Part shown: positions 10,901 through 24,700 of the stretch, one piece after another
How the letters are laid out: each line of letters starts with the position of its first letter
Position numbering within the stretch: the stretch's first letter is position 1
Origin: Rhyacophila brunnea
Lineage: Eukaryota > Arthropoda > Insecta > Trichoptera > Rhyacophilidae
NCBI GenBank assembly: GCA_022495005.1
Contig: JAGYXB010000020.1
Location: 496,001-560,000 of the forward strand
Direction: 5' to 3'
Length of the DNA: 64,000 bases
The notes under the pieces: generated by a model
Told to the model about the DNA's origin: nothing
The model's input: only the letters and a program-made list of their open reading frames with translations
Databases searched by the model: none
Program-made: the position numbers and the translations under genes

Positions 10901-13900
10901 CACGATGTGACGTCATAATGTGTTATGGCGTCCATATAATGGCAAACTTATAAAATTTCATTCCCCGATCATTAATTTAAAATTTTGAAATTGTAAATGT
11001 GTCTGAAAGTGTGCGAACGGTACCATATAAATTTAATAATTATAAATGAATACTTATTATGAACTTTAAATAATTTATCAGTTATTTTATCACATTTATT
11101 TTATAATTCTACTGTACGAAAGGATAAAGTGTTCCCAGTAAACATTTCCATTTGGTGGCAATGCATACAGTTATATTATGACTAACTTCACTTCAATCAC
11201 TTCTATTCTGAGATGGCAAAACGGAATAAGAATAAAAATGAATGAATGAAATGAATAAACAGCACGACTAGGAACTGTTTTTAAAGTTCGTAAATGTTTT
11301 ACAGAGTCTACAAAATGAACGAGGGCCTCAAGCAAACATTTATTGTAATGAATGCATTATTAACATGACATTTGAAAGTGACATATAAAGCAGTCATTTT
11401 GAATGACGCGTGACGTCAGATTGCTTACGTCACAAACAGTGCTATACGCTTTATGGTGGAAAATCGGTTAAATAGTTTATAAAGAATTTGGGAATCTCAT
11501 ACATACAGCCCCAAGTCAGGCAAATGTGTGCGCTCTTTGATGCGTGTTGAAATACCGACACTGTGTCGATAAATGGTAAACATTTGTCGTCCAATGCGTA
11601 TGACGCCCTTCACATGGCACAGGTCTCGAAATAGACCGGAGTACAACGGAGCACCGCTTCGGTTCATGAAATCCCCAAAAGTATCGCTCGGTCTCGTGGA
11701 AAAAATAATTTTACAATTTGAGCTAGATATGCCATATATATAAAACATGCATAAAATTATCTAACTATGATAATATTTCTGGAACGTGATAGAGCGCTCT
11801 GGTTCATAACATTTTCAATTTCAAGCGCTGCGATGTGGCCATTGACTCTTGCTTGACTCGGGCCAGATGACAGTTGAGTGTATCACGGCTCGACATACGT
11901 GTATTATGCTATCTCGATCGCGCGCATTTAATGTCAATATTATTAAAGGCGAGTTACGGTGATCTCATCAGATGCGTTCGAACAAGTTTCTTGGAACAAG
12001 TTTTTTGGGCCACACGTACGGAGTATGGGTAGTTGCATGCCGAGATTTGAGTACACAAACTGGTGACAGAATTTCCAGCTCACCTCTACTCTACACACAC
12101 CCACACAAGCCAGGCGAGGACTACTAACTGTTAGGAGCATACATACGTGAAACCGCAAATAATTTAATAATTTTCAACAATAGGTGATGTGGGACGAAGT
12201 TTCGCATCGTTGCCAATCGCCGAGCGGCTGTCGAGGTGGGGGCACGTCAATTTTTTTTTGTGATGGCGTCGTCAGAATATATTCTTGTATTGTGCAAAGA
12301 TGACTAAAAAATGTTATGCCTGTACTCGAAAAAGCAAACATGTCAATGAATATATTATTACTAATATAACAATAAACATAGCACTAAATGGACGCATGTT
12401 GAATTTTTATGACAAATTATGTTCCGTTTGGCACGCGTCATTTAGCACAATCCGCGCGTCGCATAGTTACGACTTTTTAGACCATGCCTCAGCTGAGCTT
12501 AACCTTAGCCTTAACACATAACCGCGAGGAGTAATCACATACTTGAACATATATTATTTTGAAAAAAACACTTTCTGATAGAGTATATGATAACCAATAG
12601 AAAAAATCTTTTTTTGAAAAAAGTAAGTCACCCCGACGGGGAATCGAACCCTGTATCTCCCGAGTATACGCCTCATCCGTCGCATTACCATTATGCTACG
12701 GCGTGACATACCAATAGCGAACAAATTTTAACTATTGGTCAATTAGTAATCAAAAGTAATAGTAATATACCTACTTTGATTTAAGAAACAAAAATCGATT
12801 GCCAAAGTAGCTGATTTGGAAGGAACGTTGATGGGTAGGTATAGTAATTGACCAATAGTTAAAATTTGTTCGCTATTAGTATGTCACGCCGTAGCATACG
12901 GATGAGGCGTATACTCGGGAGATACATGGTTCGATTCCCCGTCGGGGTGACTTACTTTTTTCAAAAAAAGATTTTTTCTATTGGTTATCATATACTCTAT
13001 CAGAAAGTGTTTTTTTCAAAATAATATATGTTCAATAATCAGAATGATATATTCTTAAATCTTGTGAATTATTCGTTGAATAAAAGAAATAGTTAATTAT
13101 AAATCACATACTTATTTGATTTTTTTTAAAGATTGCATAGATTTGGCCAAGACTATACATACATGTACACAGGAGCGTTTGCCAGGACTTCCTCGAGAGC
13201 GACAGAACTTATGCTCACACACGGGTACACCACTTGTCATTAATGGTGAAGACGCTGACACAAATGAATTTCCCCACATGGTGAGTGATTATGTATTATA
13301 TATTATGTAATTAAAGTATATAAACCTTTTCAACCAGGCTGCAGATGTATAACAACACGCGTTGAATGTAGAGCGAAGCGCTTACTACAACCGCTGTAAT
13401 ACCGATAATGTGTGGCTTAGTATTTCATATGTCAGATGTCACTGTGTGTTGAATTATTTAGATTATGCAAATCAATCGACAGTGGCTAATAATCGGTGTT
13501 TAAAGTCGGGCAAGAAAACTTGCAACATTTTTATGTGCGGCCTGTCGATCACGGTCTCATAGAGCGAGATAACTCACTGAAGGCATATAACCGGTTAATA
13601 ATTACACATTATTTATTAACTGAGCCACCGTTTATATAAATGGATTACACACATTACATATCATAAATGCAAGGTTCGCACAAGCCGCGTGTTCACCAGA
13701 TGCAACTTGCCACGGCTTTCAAAGCATATATAGCCAGCTGTTTCTATGGATTGCTGCTCGTATCCCGCCTCTTGCATTCCCTATGCCCAGACATGTGGTT
13801 TGATTTGAACAATGAATGTAAAAAGGCTCGAAAACGAGCATTTTAACGGCAATATAATACAGAAATTGTACTGCCGTTTGTAAAACATGAAAATAGTAAT

Positions 13901-15731
13901 CGACGTTGCCGAAACTTTCCACATATTGCCCATGTTTTCTGGCAGAATGGTTGGTCATATCCAATGACAATAATATGGACGAAGCATCTAGGAATAAAAA
14001 TGACACTCACTTTTTTGTCGGGTCTGCCGAATGGCATAATCTGTTCTAACGCCATGACAATAAAGGTGATATTGCTATTAATTCCCGATGCTTTTTGTCA
14101 GCTCTGCCCAACGGTTCGGCTCGAACGGGTTCGCTCAAATGAACATTGACACTAGACACACCGTTATAACGCCATTACAATAAAAGTAATATTGCTATAA
14201 ATTCCCGATGCGTGATATCGCATAATGGAAACTGCGTGACGTCTACCTATACATGTGCGAATGTCACTGTGCGTGAATTTACTTGCTAGCTACTGTATTG
14301 AGTGCGTTGTCCATTAATAATATCATTGGTCATATCGAACGCAATCGAAAAAACGGCAATATTTCCTAGATATATCTATTTCCTTCTCGTTCTGCTCCAT
14401 ATGTGCGTCTCTGTTTGACCTGCCGTCGGCCAGCCTCACTTCTAGCAACAAAAATAACATCGTAGTGACAGCCGATTCGGCAATACATTAATATAATTTT
14501 TCGCTGAGTCGTTTTTAATATTATTGTGGGGTTATTACTAATCTTCAATTCACACTACGGACAAACGATAGTGGAAACCAAACCAAGGCTTACGATTAAA
14601 ACTACTGGTGCAATGGATAAATAATAACATTGTTTTTGTAGGCGCTCCTGTGTTATATAAAGGGGCCCGTAAAAGAGCATCGAAAATTGCTGATTGACGA
14701 TATAATTGTCAAGAAAATGGTGCAACTATTGCCCAATTGCTGGGCAATGTTTGGCCTGACATCAGTGTCGATGTATTTTGTGCGTACACATGACTAGAGA
14801 TAAAGCAACAACGGTCGACAATAATGTTTCTGTATAATATCTCGTCCTAAATAATCACATAAACAAATCCAAAATAAAAGAAGGATTTTGATCGGGCCCT
14901 ACTTAAACAAATGTGAAACAATAAGTAATATAAACCAGGAATTAGTTATTGATAATAATAATTATTTATTTAAAAACTTTACAAGAATGTCAAAAATATT
15001 TGTTAAATATAATTAGTGCAATGAAAAAAAGTAAATACAGTTATGAAGAAAGCAACACCGATTACTACTATACTGCCAATCACTCTTTGATTTTTGCTAA
15101 CTAATAATTAATTAATAATTAACTTTTCAATTATTGCTCGCATTGTTCCAGTTCCAGAGGTTTGTGCCGCTTTGATAGTTAGCCTTTTCATATTTTGTAT
15201 CATTATATGAAATTGTTCGCAGAGTAAAGCTAGGCTGGAGTGCTTTTGGCCGCCTGAATAATGTCTTCAAAAGTGACCTTCCACTGTGCCTAAAGCGCAA
15301 AGTGTTCAACCAGTGTGTGCTTCCCGTGATCACATATGCGTGTGAAACATGGACCCTAAGTAAAAGAGAGATCCAGAAACTTAGAGTAGCACAACGTGGT
15401 ATGGAGAGGTGCATGCTGGGCATAACGCGAAAGGACATAAAGAGGAATGAGTGGATAAGGAAGCAGACAAGGGTTTGCGATGTAATAGAGTTTATTAAAA
15501 GCCTTAAATGGAGATGGGCTGGACACATAGCTCGAAGAAGAGACAATCATTTGACAAATCTAGTCATCCAGTGGTATCCAAGAAGTACAAAACGTCCGCT
15601 AGGTAGACCTAGAGGCCGCTGGATCGATGAAATGATAAAGTTCTGAGGAAGTACGTGGCAATGCAATGTACAGGACCGAGAGAAGTGGAAGTATCTTGAA
15701 GAGGCTTTCATCCAGCAGTGAATAGGTTCAA

Positions 15732-15780
<49 letters not shown>

Positions 15781-18700
15781 CTATAGTTTGGCTTCACGTT
15801 CCATAACTCAGGATGTAAATAAATAAACCTCATTAATCAGCTTCAATACCTTGTCGTTGGACCACTTATTCATTGACGTAACTGCGTAAACATGAATTGA
15901 CGATTAGTAATAAAATAATACCATAATAATTAACGACACATCGAAAAATTATAATAGGTAGGTATTGTCGAATCGCCTGTCACCACAATGTTTTGTTGTT
16001 GCTAGGGGTGAGGCAGGGCTCGAAATGTACTGGAGCGCACCGGAGCGCCGTTCCGGTTCGTGAACTCGGTAAAATTATTGCTCCGTCTCGTGGAAAAAAC
16101 AATTTGACCGTTTGAGCTATAAAGGCTACATAACTTTTATTAAGTACACATAAAATTTGTTACTTAATTCGATGTAAATATCCTAATTGTCGAGCGCTCC
16201 GGTTCGTAAACTTTTCCATTTCGAGCGCTGGGGTGAGGTCAAACAGAGACGCATGTATGGAGCAGAGCGAGAATGAAATAGATTTATCTAGCAATTGTAC
16301 GAGGGTGGGTCAATAAGTCCTTAGAAAAGCCGACAGGTGGCGCGACTAGTACTGCAAGCGGTTTGTTTTCATGCAGCGGCACTACCGATTCAGTATGCTG
16401 CGAAGTTTCAATCAGATTGGTCGGGTTGTTGTGTGTTTCTCGTACATTTAAAAAAAAAATTTGCTTGTGGAAAATGGAAAAATGGAAAATGGAGAAAATT
16501 GAGTTTAGAGTTGTTATTAAACATTTTAATATAAAAGGGTTAACATCAAAGGAAATAAAAAATGAGTTGGATTTAGTTCACGGCATATCTGCTCCTTCAC
16601 TTGCAACTATTTATAACTGGTTAAATGAATTTAAACGTGGTCGTACATCAACAAAAGATGAACCACGCTCAGGACGTCCTGTAGAGGTGACTACACCAGA
16701 AATGATCAATAAAATCCACGATATGGTGTTAAGTGACCAAAGATTAAAGTTGAGTGAGATAATTGAGGTTACAGGGATCTCAAAAGGTAGCGTCATTTCT
16801 ATTTACATGACAAATTGGGCATGAAAAAATTTCTGCAAGATGGGTGCCGCGTTTGCTCACAGTCGACAATAAACGCAATAGGGTGGTGGCCTCTAAAGCC
16901 CTGTTGTCGCTCATGCAACGCAATCCGGATGATTTTTTCGTCGCTTTGTGACTGTAGATGAAACATGGATACACCACTATACTCCCGAGACGAAAGAACA
17001 GTCAAAGCAGTGGATTGCGAAGGCAAACCATGTCCAAAGAAGGCGAAAACCGTAAAATCAGCTGGTAAGGTTATGGCTACTGTATTTTGGGATGCACGTG
17101 GAATTATTTTCGTTGACTATTTGGAAAAAGGAAAAACAATAACAGGGGATTATTATGCATCTTTATTGGACCAGCTAAAAAACAAAATTGAAGAAAAACG
17201 GCCTCATTTAAACAGGAAAAAAATCCTCTTTCATCAGGACAATGCCCGTGTTCACACATGTTTACGATCAATGGCTAAAATTGAAGAATTAAAGTTCGAA
17301 TTGGTCGACCACCCACCGTATTCGCCAGATTTAGCCCCAGTGACTTTTTCCTTTTCCCAAACTTAAAAAAATGGCTAAGTGGACAACGTTTTTTTTCAAA
17401 TGAAGAAGTCATCGATCGGACAAATGCTTATTTTGAGGACCTTCCGAAAACTTATTTTTCTGACGGTTTAAAAAAAATTGAGAAACGTCTAACCAAGTGT
17501 ATTGAGCTCCAAGGAAATTATGTTGAGAAATAAAAAAAAAATACAAAAATAAAACCTGTTTTAATGCTTTTTTCTAAGGAATTATTGACCCACCCTCGTA
17601 TATTGAGCAGGGCTTCGAAACATTATTTTTTTGTTTCGATTCAAGTAAAAAACTATATATCGGTGCGGCTCCGGTTTTCGTTCCGAAAAAAATAACGATT
17701 TTTCCTGTTTTCGGTTCAGCTCCAAGTGGATGGTAGTAAGTGACCCAAGAATCTAAGAGTGCAAGGGCCAAGACCCAAGACGTGCTGCGCCTATGACAAC
17801 GACAACTGAAGTGGGGAGTAAGATCATATTAACGCGCGTGTTTTTACAATATGTACCTAACCTAAAAAACCGATATTTTTTTCGATTCCGTTCTGGTTTT
17901 CATTCCGACAAAATTACCAGTTTTCGGTTCGGCTGATTTTGAGCTTCGGGAATAGAATATGCTAGAGACGGACAACGGAGTGGCGAACGGACCCAACCCC
18001 TCCGCCCTTGTGTGTGCGCCTTGTTCTAGTAATGGACAACTGCCCTTGGCTAGAACTACTGGTCAATTTTTGATACTTATGACCTGTCGCATCAGCACAT
18101 GCGCCCATGTACCACGTGCGCGTGGTCTAATATAATATCTTCATCTAGATTCTAGTCCTAGCCGATAAGAAAAAATAATATTTTATTATTTTTAGGCGCT
18201 TCTGGGTTACATCCAAAGTGACGGCAGATTGGAATATACTTGCGGTGGCACTCTCATCAGCCAGCGTTGGGTGCTTACTGCATCACATTGTGTTGTGGGG
18301 TAAACTAATAATACAATTATTTATTGTTTAGATGAGGTAAACCATGTGTTAATGACTAGGGGATAAACGGAGCAACATGTCGCGGGACATGACGCTCAAA
18401 ATCTACGTCGATGTCTTGGAAATAAAGACGCTGAACATTTTGCTAGTACACACCACGACAAGGACTCACATCAGTGTTCATGTCTACTGAAATTTCAGTA
18501 GATAGAAAAGAAGAAATTATGATATTTGTGATGAATAAAAGTCACTTTTTACATGATTTTTTAAAAGACACTTGTGAGATTATGTCAATATGCACGCTTT
18601 CACCAAACACAATCGTTGAATTTCATACATTTTTGTCAATCTACTGATATTTTGAAGAAAAAATCAAAAAATCTACTGAATTTTGAAAATTTTAGTTGGC

Positions 18701-21700
18701 AACACGCAACACTGACTCACATCAGTTGTCACAAGAATATTGCCAGAGGAGGATGTGTTGGTCAGTGCTGCGAACATATTATGTATTTTAATGAATAGTT
18801 TATTGAAACGTAAGAGAAAGAAAAGATTGCAAGTGACTCATGTTAAGCGACATGTTGCATACTCGTCTACACTCGCCAGGATTTGACGCGTCACGTTGAA
18901 ATTGTTGTTTGTGAAGGTTTGTTAAAAGTGAATGTGGAATTATTTATTTCAATTCAATTGGAGCATCAGTCATCTCACTTAAATAAACGCTGTACCTGAA
19001 AAAATGCACGTGCGTACAAAATTTCTATTCGGTCAAAAGTCTCACAAACAACGCGTCGTTTGGTCTTAATGCTATACAGCCATCTTTTACCAGTATAAAA
19101 GGTCGCGGCGATAATGTTTATTATCAAACATTTACCGGACATGTTCTTAAATGGACCATCGAACCCTCTTAAACTGCTTACTACAAATTGTGTTTGTGAC
19201 TTTCACCGGGGTACTTTCAATTGTGGGCCGTATGGCTGGCTGGTGATGGATGGGGCTTAAAAATAAGAGCGCTTAAGATCGCCTACGACGCCATTTATAT
19301 GGGGATCGCCAACCTATGCTGCTAGTGCGTGGTGCTTGCGTATCCCGAAAAGTGTCATACTTAGAAGCACTCTTTTAAGCGGACAGCGCAGGGCGCTGCT
19401 TTCCATAACCAAGGCCTACCGAACAACTTCTACGGTCGCGCTCCCGGTCTTGGCCGGCATTCTCCCACTAGATCTGCACATACAGGTCAGCGGCATGTCA
19501 ACGATGCTCTTCAAAGGCGAGGAGGCCGTTGTTGGTGACTTTCACCTAGCTCCCTCCTCGGCTTGTTGCTGAAAAAGTATCCTCGTTGAAGCGGACAATA
19601 CGTCTCATGACGCTTGACGCGGTGTGGAAGACCTGGCAGCGACGGTGGGATGAATCAACCAAGGGCTGGAACACATATGTGTTTTTTTTCCAAATATTAA
19701 ATGGTGATTGGAGATAACCAAATATCGGACTCCTGACCATCACACCAGTCAATTTATGACTGGACGCGGTGGTTTCACTGGCAAGCGCTTCGAGCTTGGA
19801 CTGACAAGCCGTGTGACATGTCCATGCGGAGGGAACATACAGGATGCCAACCACATCCACTGGGAGTATCTTAGTATGTGCTCCGAACGACAGAAAATGC
19901 TCAAGTCGGTCCAACCAGCTGTTGGGCCCATCGGCCCGTCCTACTTGGTTGCTACTAGGGATTCCAATCCCAGAATCCCGAGCTATTTTTGATACCTATG
20001 AATCCCGGGATTGATAAACATAATCCCGAAGCTTTCGGGATTAATTTTTTTTATCAATTTTTATGGTAAATAAAATAAAAACGAAAGTACAACAGAAAAA
20101 ATACTTTTAATAACAAATAACTACATTAGAAATAAACTGAGTTTGAATAAAATTTGATTTATACCCATGTGTAAGTTGCCGATTCATTTTATTTTTTCAC
20201 ATAAATTAATAAAAATGAGAAAGATTGGGAAAAACAATGCTTCGCACTTTTAACAAAGTAATTCCACCATGATCTTATACGTTTTACGGCAGTTTCATAT
20301 TTGGCTGACTAATTAGATTTATGAAGCGGAAAGGCCATAAGTACACCATGATTTGCTTTACTATTTAAAATCTCGCTAACCCATTCATTAAGTTTTTACT
20401 ATCAGAAACAGCAATTTCATATTAAATTCACATTATTATTTATATTACAATATTATTTACTCCATTAAACTTACGTATTTCCAAGATTGAACGTATACAA
20501 TATTAACAATAAATGTTTTAAATAGTATAAATTATACTAGATTTATTTTTGACCTATTTTATCAATGTTTTTTGTAAATATAAAAATTTTATGTTAACAA
20601 TGGAAAAAATGCCAATCCCGGGATCGTCAAATTGTAATCCCGAAATTTGGCTAGGGATTGGATTCCCTAGTTGCTACTAAGGCCAATTATCTTGCTTTTA
20701 AAAAAATGCGGTGTCTTACTGCGGGCGACATAATTTTTGTTGTCCGTATGATTAGCTTCGTTTTCTTTGCTATATACACAACGTAACTTCATTTTTTTTT
20801 CGTAATTTCCCTAGTGTGCTTTTCTTTTCCTGGGACTTTGCATTAAAATAAGCTCATTAAACTCAGTCAGAGCTCACTTTGAGCGAAGCAAACTAAGTCT
20901 TGGGCATCTTCTCCCAGGACACTCCCAGTACAATTGTTTTAGATGCTTCACATCACCAATTGAAGGGTCCCACACGAGCCACACGGACGCAGCGCTTGTG
21001 TGGCTTTGCTCTAAGATCAAGTGTGGTGCGGGGCGGCTTTCGGTGGAGGGCGCTTAACTTCAATGTCGTAAATACGTAGTAATAATGTTTGTTTCCATTA
21101 CAGAGATCAGGATTATATTGTGCGTCTTGGATCACCAGCACTTGACGATCCTATCATTCCAGAGAATATGTTTAATGTTACGGAAGTCAATAAGCATCCA
21201 AAATATGCCACGAATATGAAATACAATGACATTGCATTGTTGAAACTTGACCGAGAGTAAGTACATAATATTACAGTACAGTAAAATATTTTTGTTGTGT
21301 AATGTTTAAAGCCATCCTAGGCGCTCCCGATGTCTCATTTCTTCATTTAAAGCAGAGTTTGCTAAACTTTCTAATTTGACGGCACACTGGGGAATTGGAA
21401 TTTATGTCGTGGCACACCAAATAAATATCCCCCCAAAAATTAAATATTACAGCGTGGGACCTCCGAATACTTTCTCACTCGCACCGCAGCCGTCGCCTAC
21501 AGTCAATGCGGGCGACCCCACCACAGCGCGTCCCCGCTATCGAGGCGTTCCCCACCGTCGCGCATCGGCCGTGTCAGCTGGACGGCGAGGAGAGGGTCGC
21601 CTGGTTGGGAATATAAGGCGCCACACGGCCTTGAACAAATCAGTTAACATTAAGCCAGCTTGGCCTTGACTCAGCAGAGTAGGTCTTGCTTGGTCTGAAA

Positions 21701-24700
21701 ACGATATACGCGGCTTTCCGTAACTCTATCAGACTATAGTGAGCAATTCTTGCTAAACCCTGCTCAACACAGTAGTCTTGCTTGCACTGAAAATGGTATA
21801 CACGGCTTCCTGTAACCCTATCAGTGTACAGTGAGCTATTGTGGTGAGCCAGGTACGAGCTCAGGTTTCGCCATAGTTTCGCCTTCAACAACACAACGAA
21901 CCCTTACGAATTTATTTATTAAGGAAGTACCTACTTCACCCTTATAAATTGGCGCCCCAACTAGTGGCTGAAAGTGACAATGGCAACCGTGAATCTGACA
22001 AACGCACAGTTTAAATATTTGATAAAGGAGCTGATAAAAGACGTAAAACATGGAAGTTTTGCGCAATGTACGGCAAGATACGATAGAACTAACGATAACA
22101 GCCAAGTGGAAGCATTCATCGCAACCGCGACTGTGTTCAGGACGATCGAACACATCAGCGAGAATGATTCACTGACAGGATTACAGCTTCTATTGGAAAA
22201 CCATGCTGCTACATGGTGGATAAGAGTGAAGGATACCATCACTTCTTGGGAGGATGCAATGGCGGGGTGTGAGCACGCTTTTGCACCCAAAAGGCATGCA
22301 TACAAGGTGTATACGGAGTTATGCACAATCAGTCAGAAAACAAACGAACTGACTGATTTATTTATCAACCAGAAAAGAGCTCTGTTAGCAGAACTCCCAG
22401 CCCCGGCACACGCGGAATCAGTGCAGATTGACATGATATTTGGTCAACTGCACATACAAATACGCGATGGAATGCCGCGAAACACTATCAAAAGTTTCGA
22501 CGATCTCATCAAAAGGGGTCAAGAGATCGAGGACAAGCTGAGAGAAAAATCATACAAAATGCAACCGGATGAGAATCACCACACGCCAGCTCTATTCTGT
22601 TCGTTATGCTACAGGAAGGGACACCAAACTGAGGCATGCCAGAAAAAGGTACAACATAACAGTAACCCAACCGAACAGAACATCGAGACACGCATAGCCG
22701 ACAAGTTTGCATGTTACGGATGCGGCAAGCCTGGCGTAATGAGATCCAACTGCCCGAGTTGCCCAAAAAAGCAACCATTATCAGCGATAAAGCTAAGTTT
22801 TTGTGCAGTTAATGTACAAGTACCATGTGACACCAAGGCCCGCTACCGACCAACAACCGCAGACACTCAGATGGCGATGGCCGACCTCTCAACAGAGCAA
22901 CCAATACCGAGTGAAGAGTTTGGAGTAAACGGACCGGACATTCTCCTGAGCCCGATAATCGGTACTCCACAACAAGCTAATAGAAGGAGATTCTCAAGCA
23001 TAGACCTGGCAATGGTTTCCACAGGAAATCTCTCAAACGACCAGCAAGAAAGTCTGGGAAAATTATTAAAAGATCACAAGTTGGTATTTGAGGCCAGTCC
23101 ACAACCTGCCAGACAAACAGAACACTGCCTCAACACCACCACCAAACTGGTTACATCAAATGCATCAGGGGCTGTTTCACTCCAGGGGGAGGGTAAGGAA
23201 GAGCAACCGGTAGAATATGCTGGTTGTCTACTCACACACACAGAGAGAAACTACTCGATAACGGAGTCAGAGAATGTTATACCCGAGATAACGCCGAATC
23301 TACTCCAACTCACCGGAAGTCCTAGACGCACTAGGGCAGTGCATCACAATCAGCATGATATCAGGAAGCAATATGCCGACCACAAACGTAGGCCAGACCC
23401 TGACCCACACCCGGAAGACGCCGTACGAATTGCGTCGCATGTACTCAGCAACGCATCAAAAGGCTTCAGGTCCAAGCTTGCTCCACGACGGGACGGCAAC
23501 CCCATTACCAGGACCAGTATAATTCCTCTACGAAAACGGGGAAGACCGAAGAAAGGATCAGCTTAGAACAAACATTAAGAGTCAGATTCTGGATCATTAG
23601 CGGGACGCTTATCAGATCCAGAGGGGGAGATTATAGCGCGGGACCTCCGAATATTTTCTCACTCGCACCGCGGCCGTCGCCTACAGTCAACGCGGGCGCC
23701 CCCCACCACAGCGCGTCCCCGCTATCGAGGCGTTCCCCACCGTCGCGCATCGGCCGTGTCAGCTGGACGGCGAGGAGAGGGTCGCCTGGTTGGGAATATA
23801 AGGCGCCACACGGCCTTGAACAAATCAGTTAACATTAAGCCAGCTTGGCCTTGACTCAGCAGAGTAGTCTTGCTTGGTCTGAAAACGATATATGCGGCTT
23901 TCCGTAATTCTATCAGACCATAGTGAGCTATTCTTGCTAAACCCTGCTCAACACAGTAGTCTTGCTTGCACTGAAAATGGTATACACGTCTTCCCGTAAC
24001 CCTATCAGTGTACAGTGAGCTATTGTGGTGAGCCAGGTACGAGCTCAGGTTTCGCCATAGTTTCGCCTTCAACAACACAACGAACCCTTACGAATTTATT
24101 TATTAAGGAAGTACCTACATCTACCCTTATAATATACATAACTACTTTATTAATATAAACGTTAAAAAATAGTATAGGTATAATTTACAAGGATACATAG
24201 AGTCACAGACGTCCCGTGGGGGTAGGCATAGTGAGCATCGCTCGGGGGCGGCAATTACCCAAAGGGCGGCAAATCGAGGAGAATCATTAGGTATACATAG
24301 AAAGCTATCTAAACTTAGTAATAACGGAAATATCTTTCCATTAAAAAAATCAGCTCACTGGTTGGAAACAAAATATATTAATTAGGTACTATAAAAGTTT
24401 TAACAGGACTTTATTTTCCTTTATTTTGTTAACTGTCAATTCATGGTGGAACTGCATTGTATTGTTGTTTTTATTTAATAAAACGCAATTTTTTTTATAG
24501 TACTTATTCCACTTTTAATTAATATATTAGGACCGGTTTCGTCCGCTTCAGTGGGACATTTTCGACTGAAATGAAAATGTCCCACTGAAGCGGACGAAAC
24601 CGGTCCTAATATATTAATTAAAAGTGGAATAAGTACTATAAAAAAAATTGCGTTTTATTAAATAAAAACAACAAGGACTTTATTTTTTTTACGGTTCGCG

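Larger units (their letters stand above)
12543..13035. repeat. Large inverted repeat, a tRNA-like sequence in each arm
   Basis: Left arm 12543-12745 and right arm 12845-13035 are near-perfect reverse complements around a 99-base spacer. The right arm is 12 bases shorter because of one deletion within the tRNA-like part. Outer ends are TTGAACATATATTATTTT and its complement. Could be a foldback transposon or a replication-born palindrome. Confidence 0.85.
21448..24131 (+). mobile_element. Short Gypsy (Ty3-like) LTR element, internally deleted
   Basis: 5' LTR 21448-21946 and 3' LTR 23632-24131 (499 and 500 bp) differ at roughly 15-17 sites by hand comparison. Flanked by ATAT on both sides (21444-21447, 24132-24135). 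A primer-binding-like TGGCGCCCCAAC follows the 5' LTR by three bases, and a purine tract AGAGGGGGAGA precedes the 3' LTR. The interior is only about 1.7 kb and holds one open frame (21974-23566). Protease, most of RT and the integrase core are missing, so it must depend on a helper. Confidence 0.92.

Noticed and set aside
12627..12707. Functional tRNA-Tyr gene
   Set aside because: The literal anticodon is GTA, but the body does not resemble insect tRNA-Tyr, the T stem has a mismatch, and it belongs to an inverted repeat with a broken partner.
15733..15780. GAT/ATG repeat as an independent microsatellite or CRISPR-like array
   Set aside because: It is the 3' tail of the RTE LINE directly upstream; there are no spacers.
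21974..23566. Intact endogenous retrovirus
   Set aside because: No envelope frame, no protease, reverse transcriptase or integrase core; it is an internally deleted retrotransposon.
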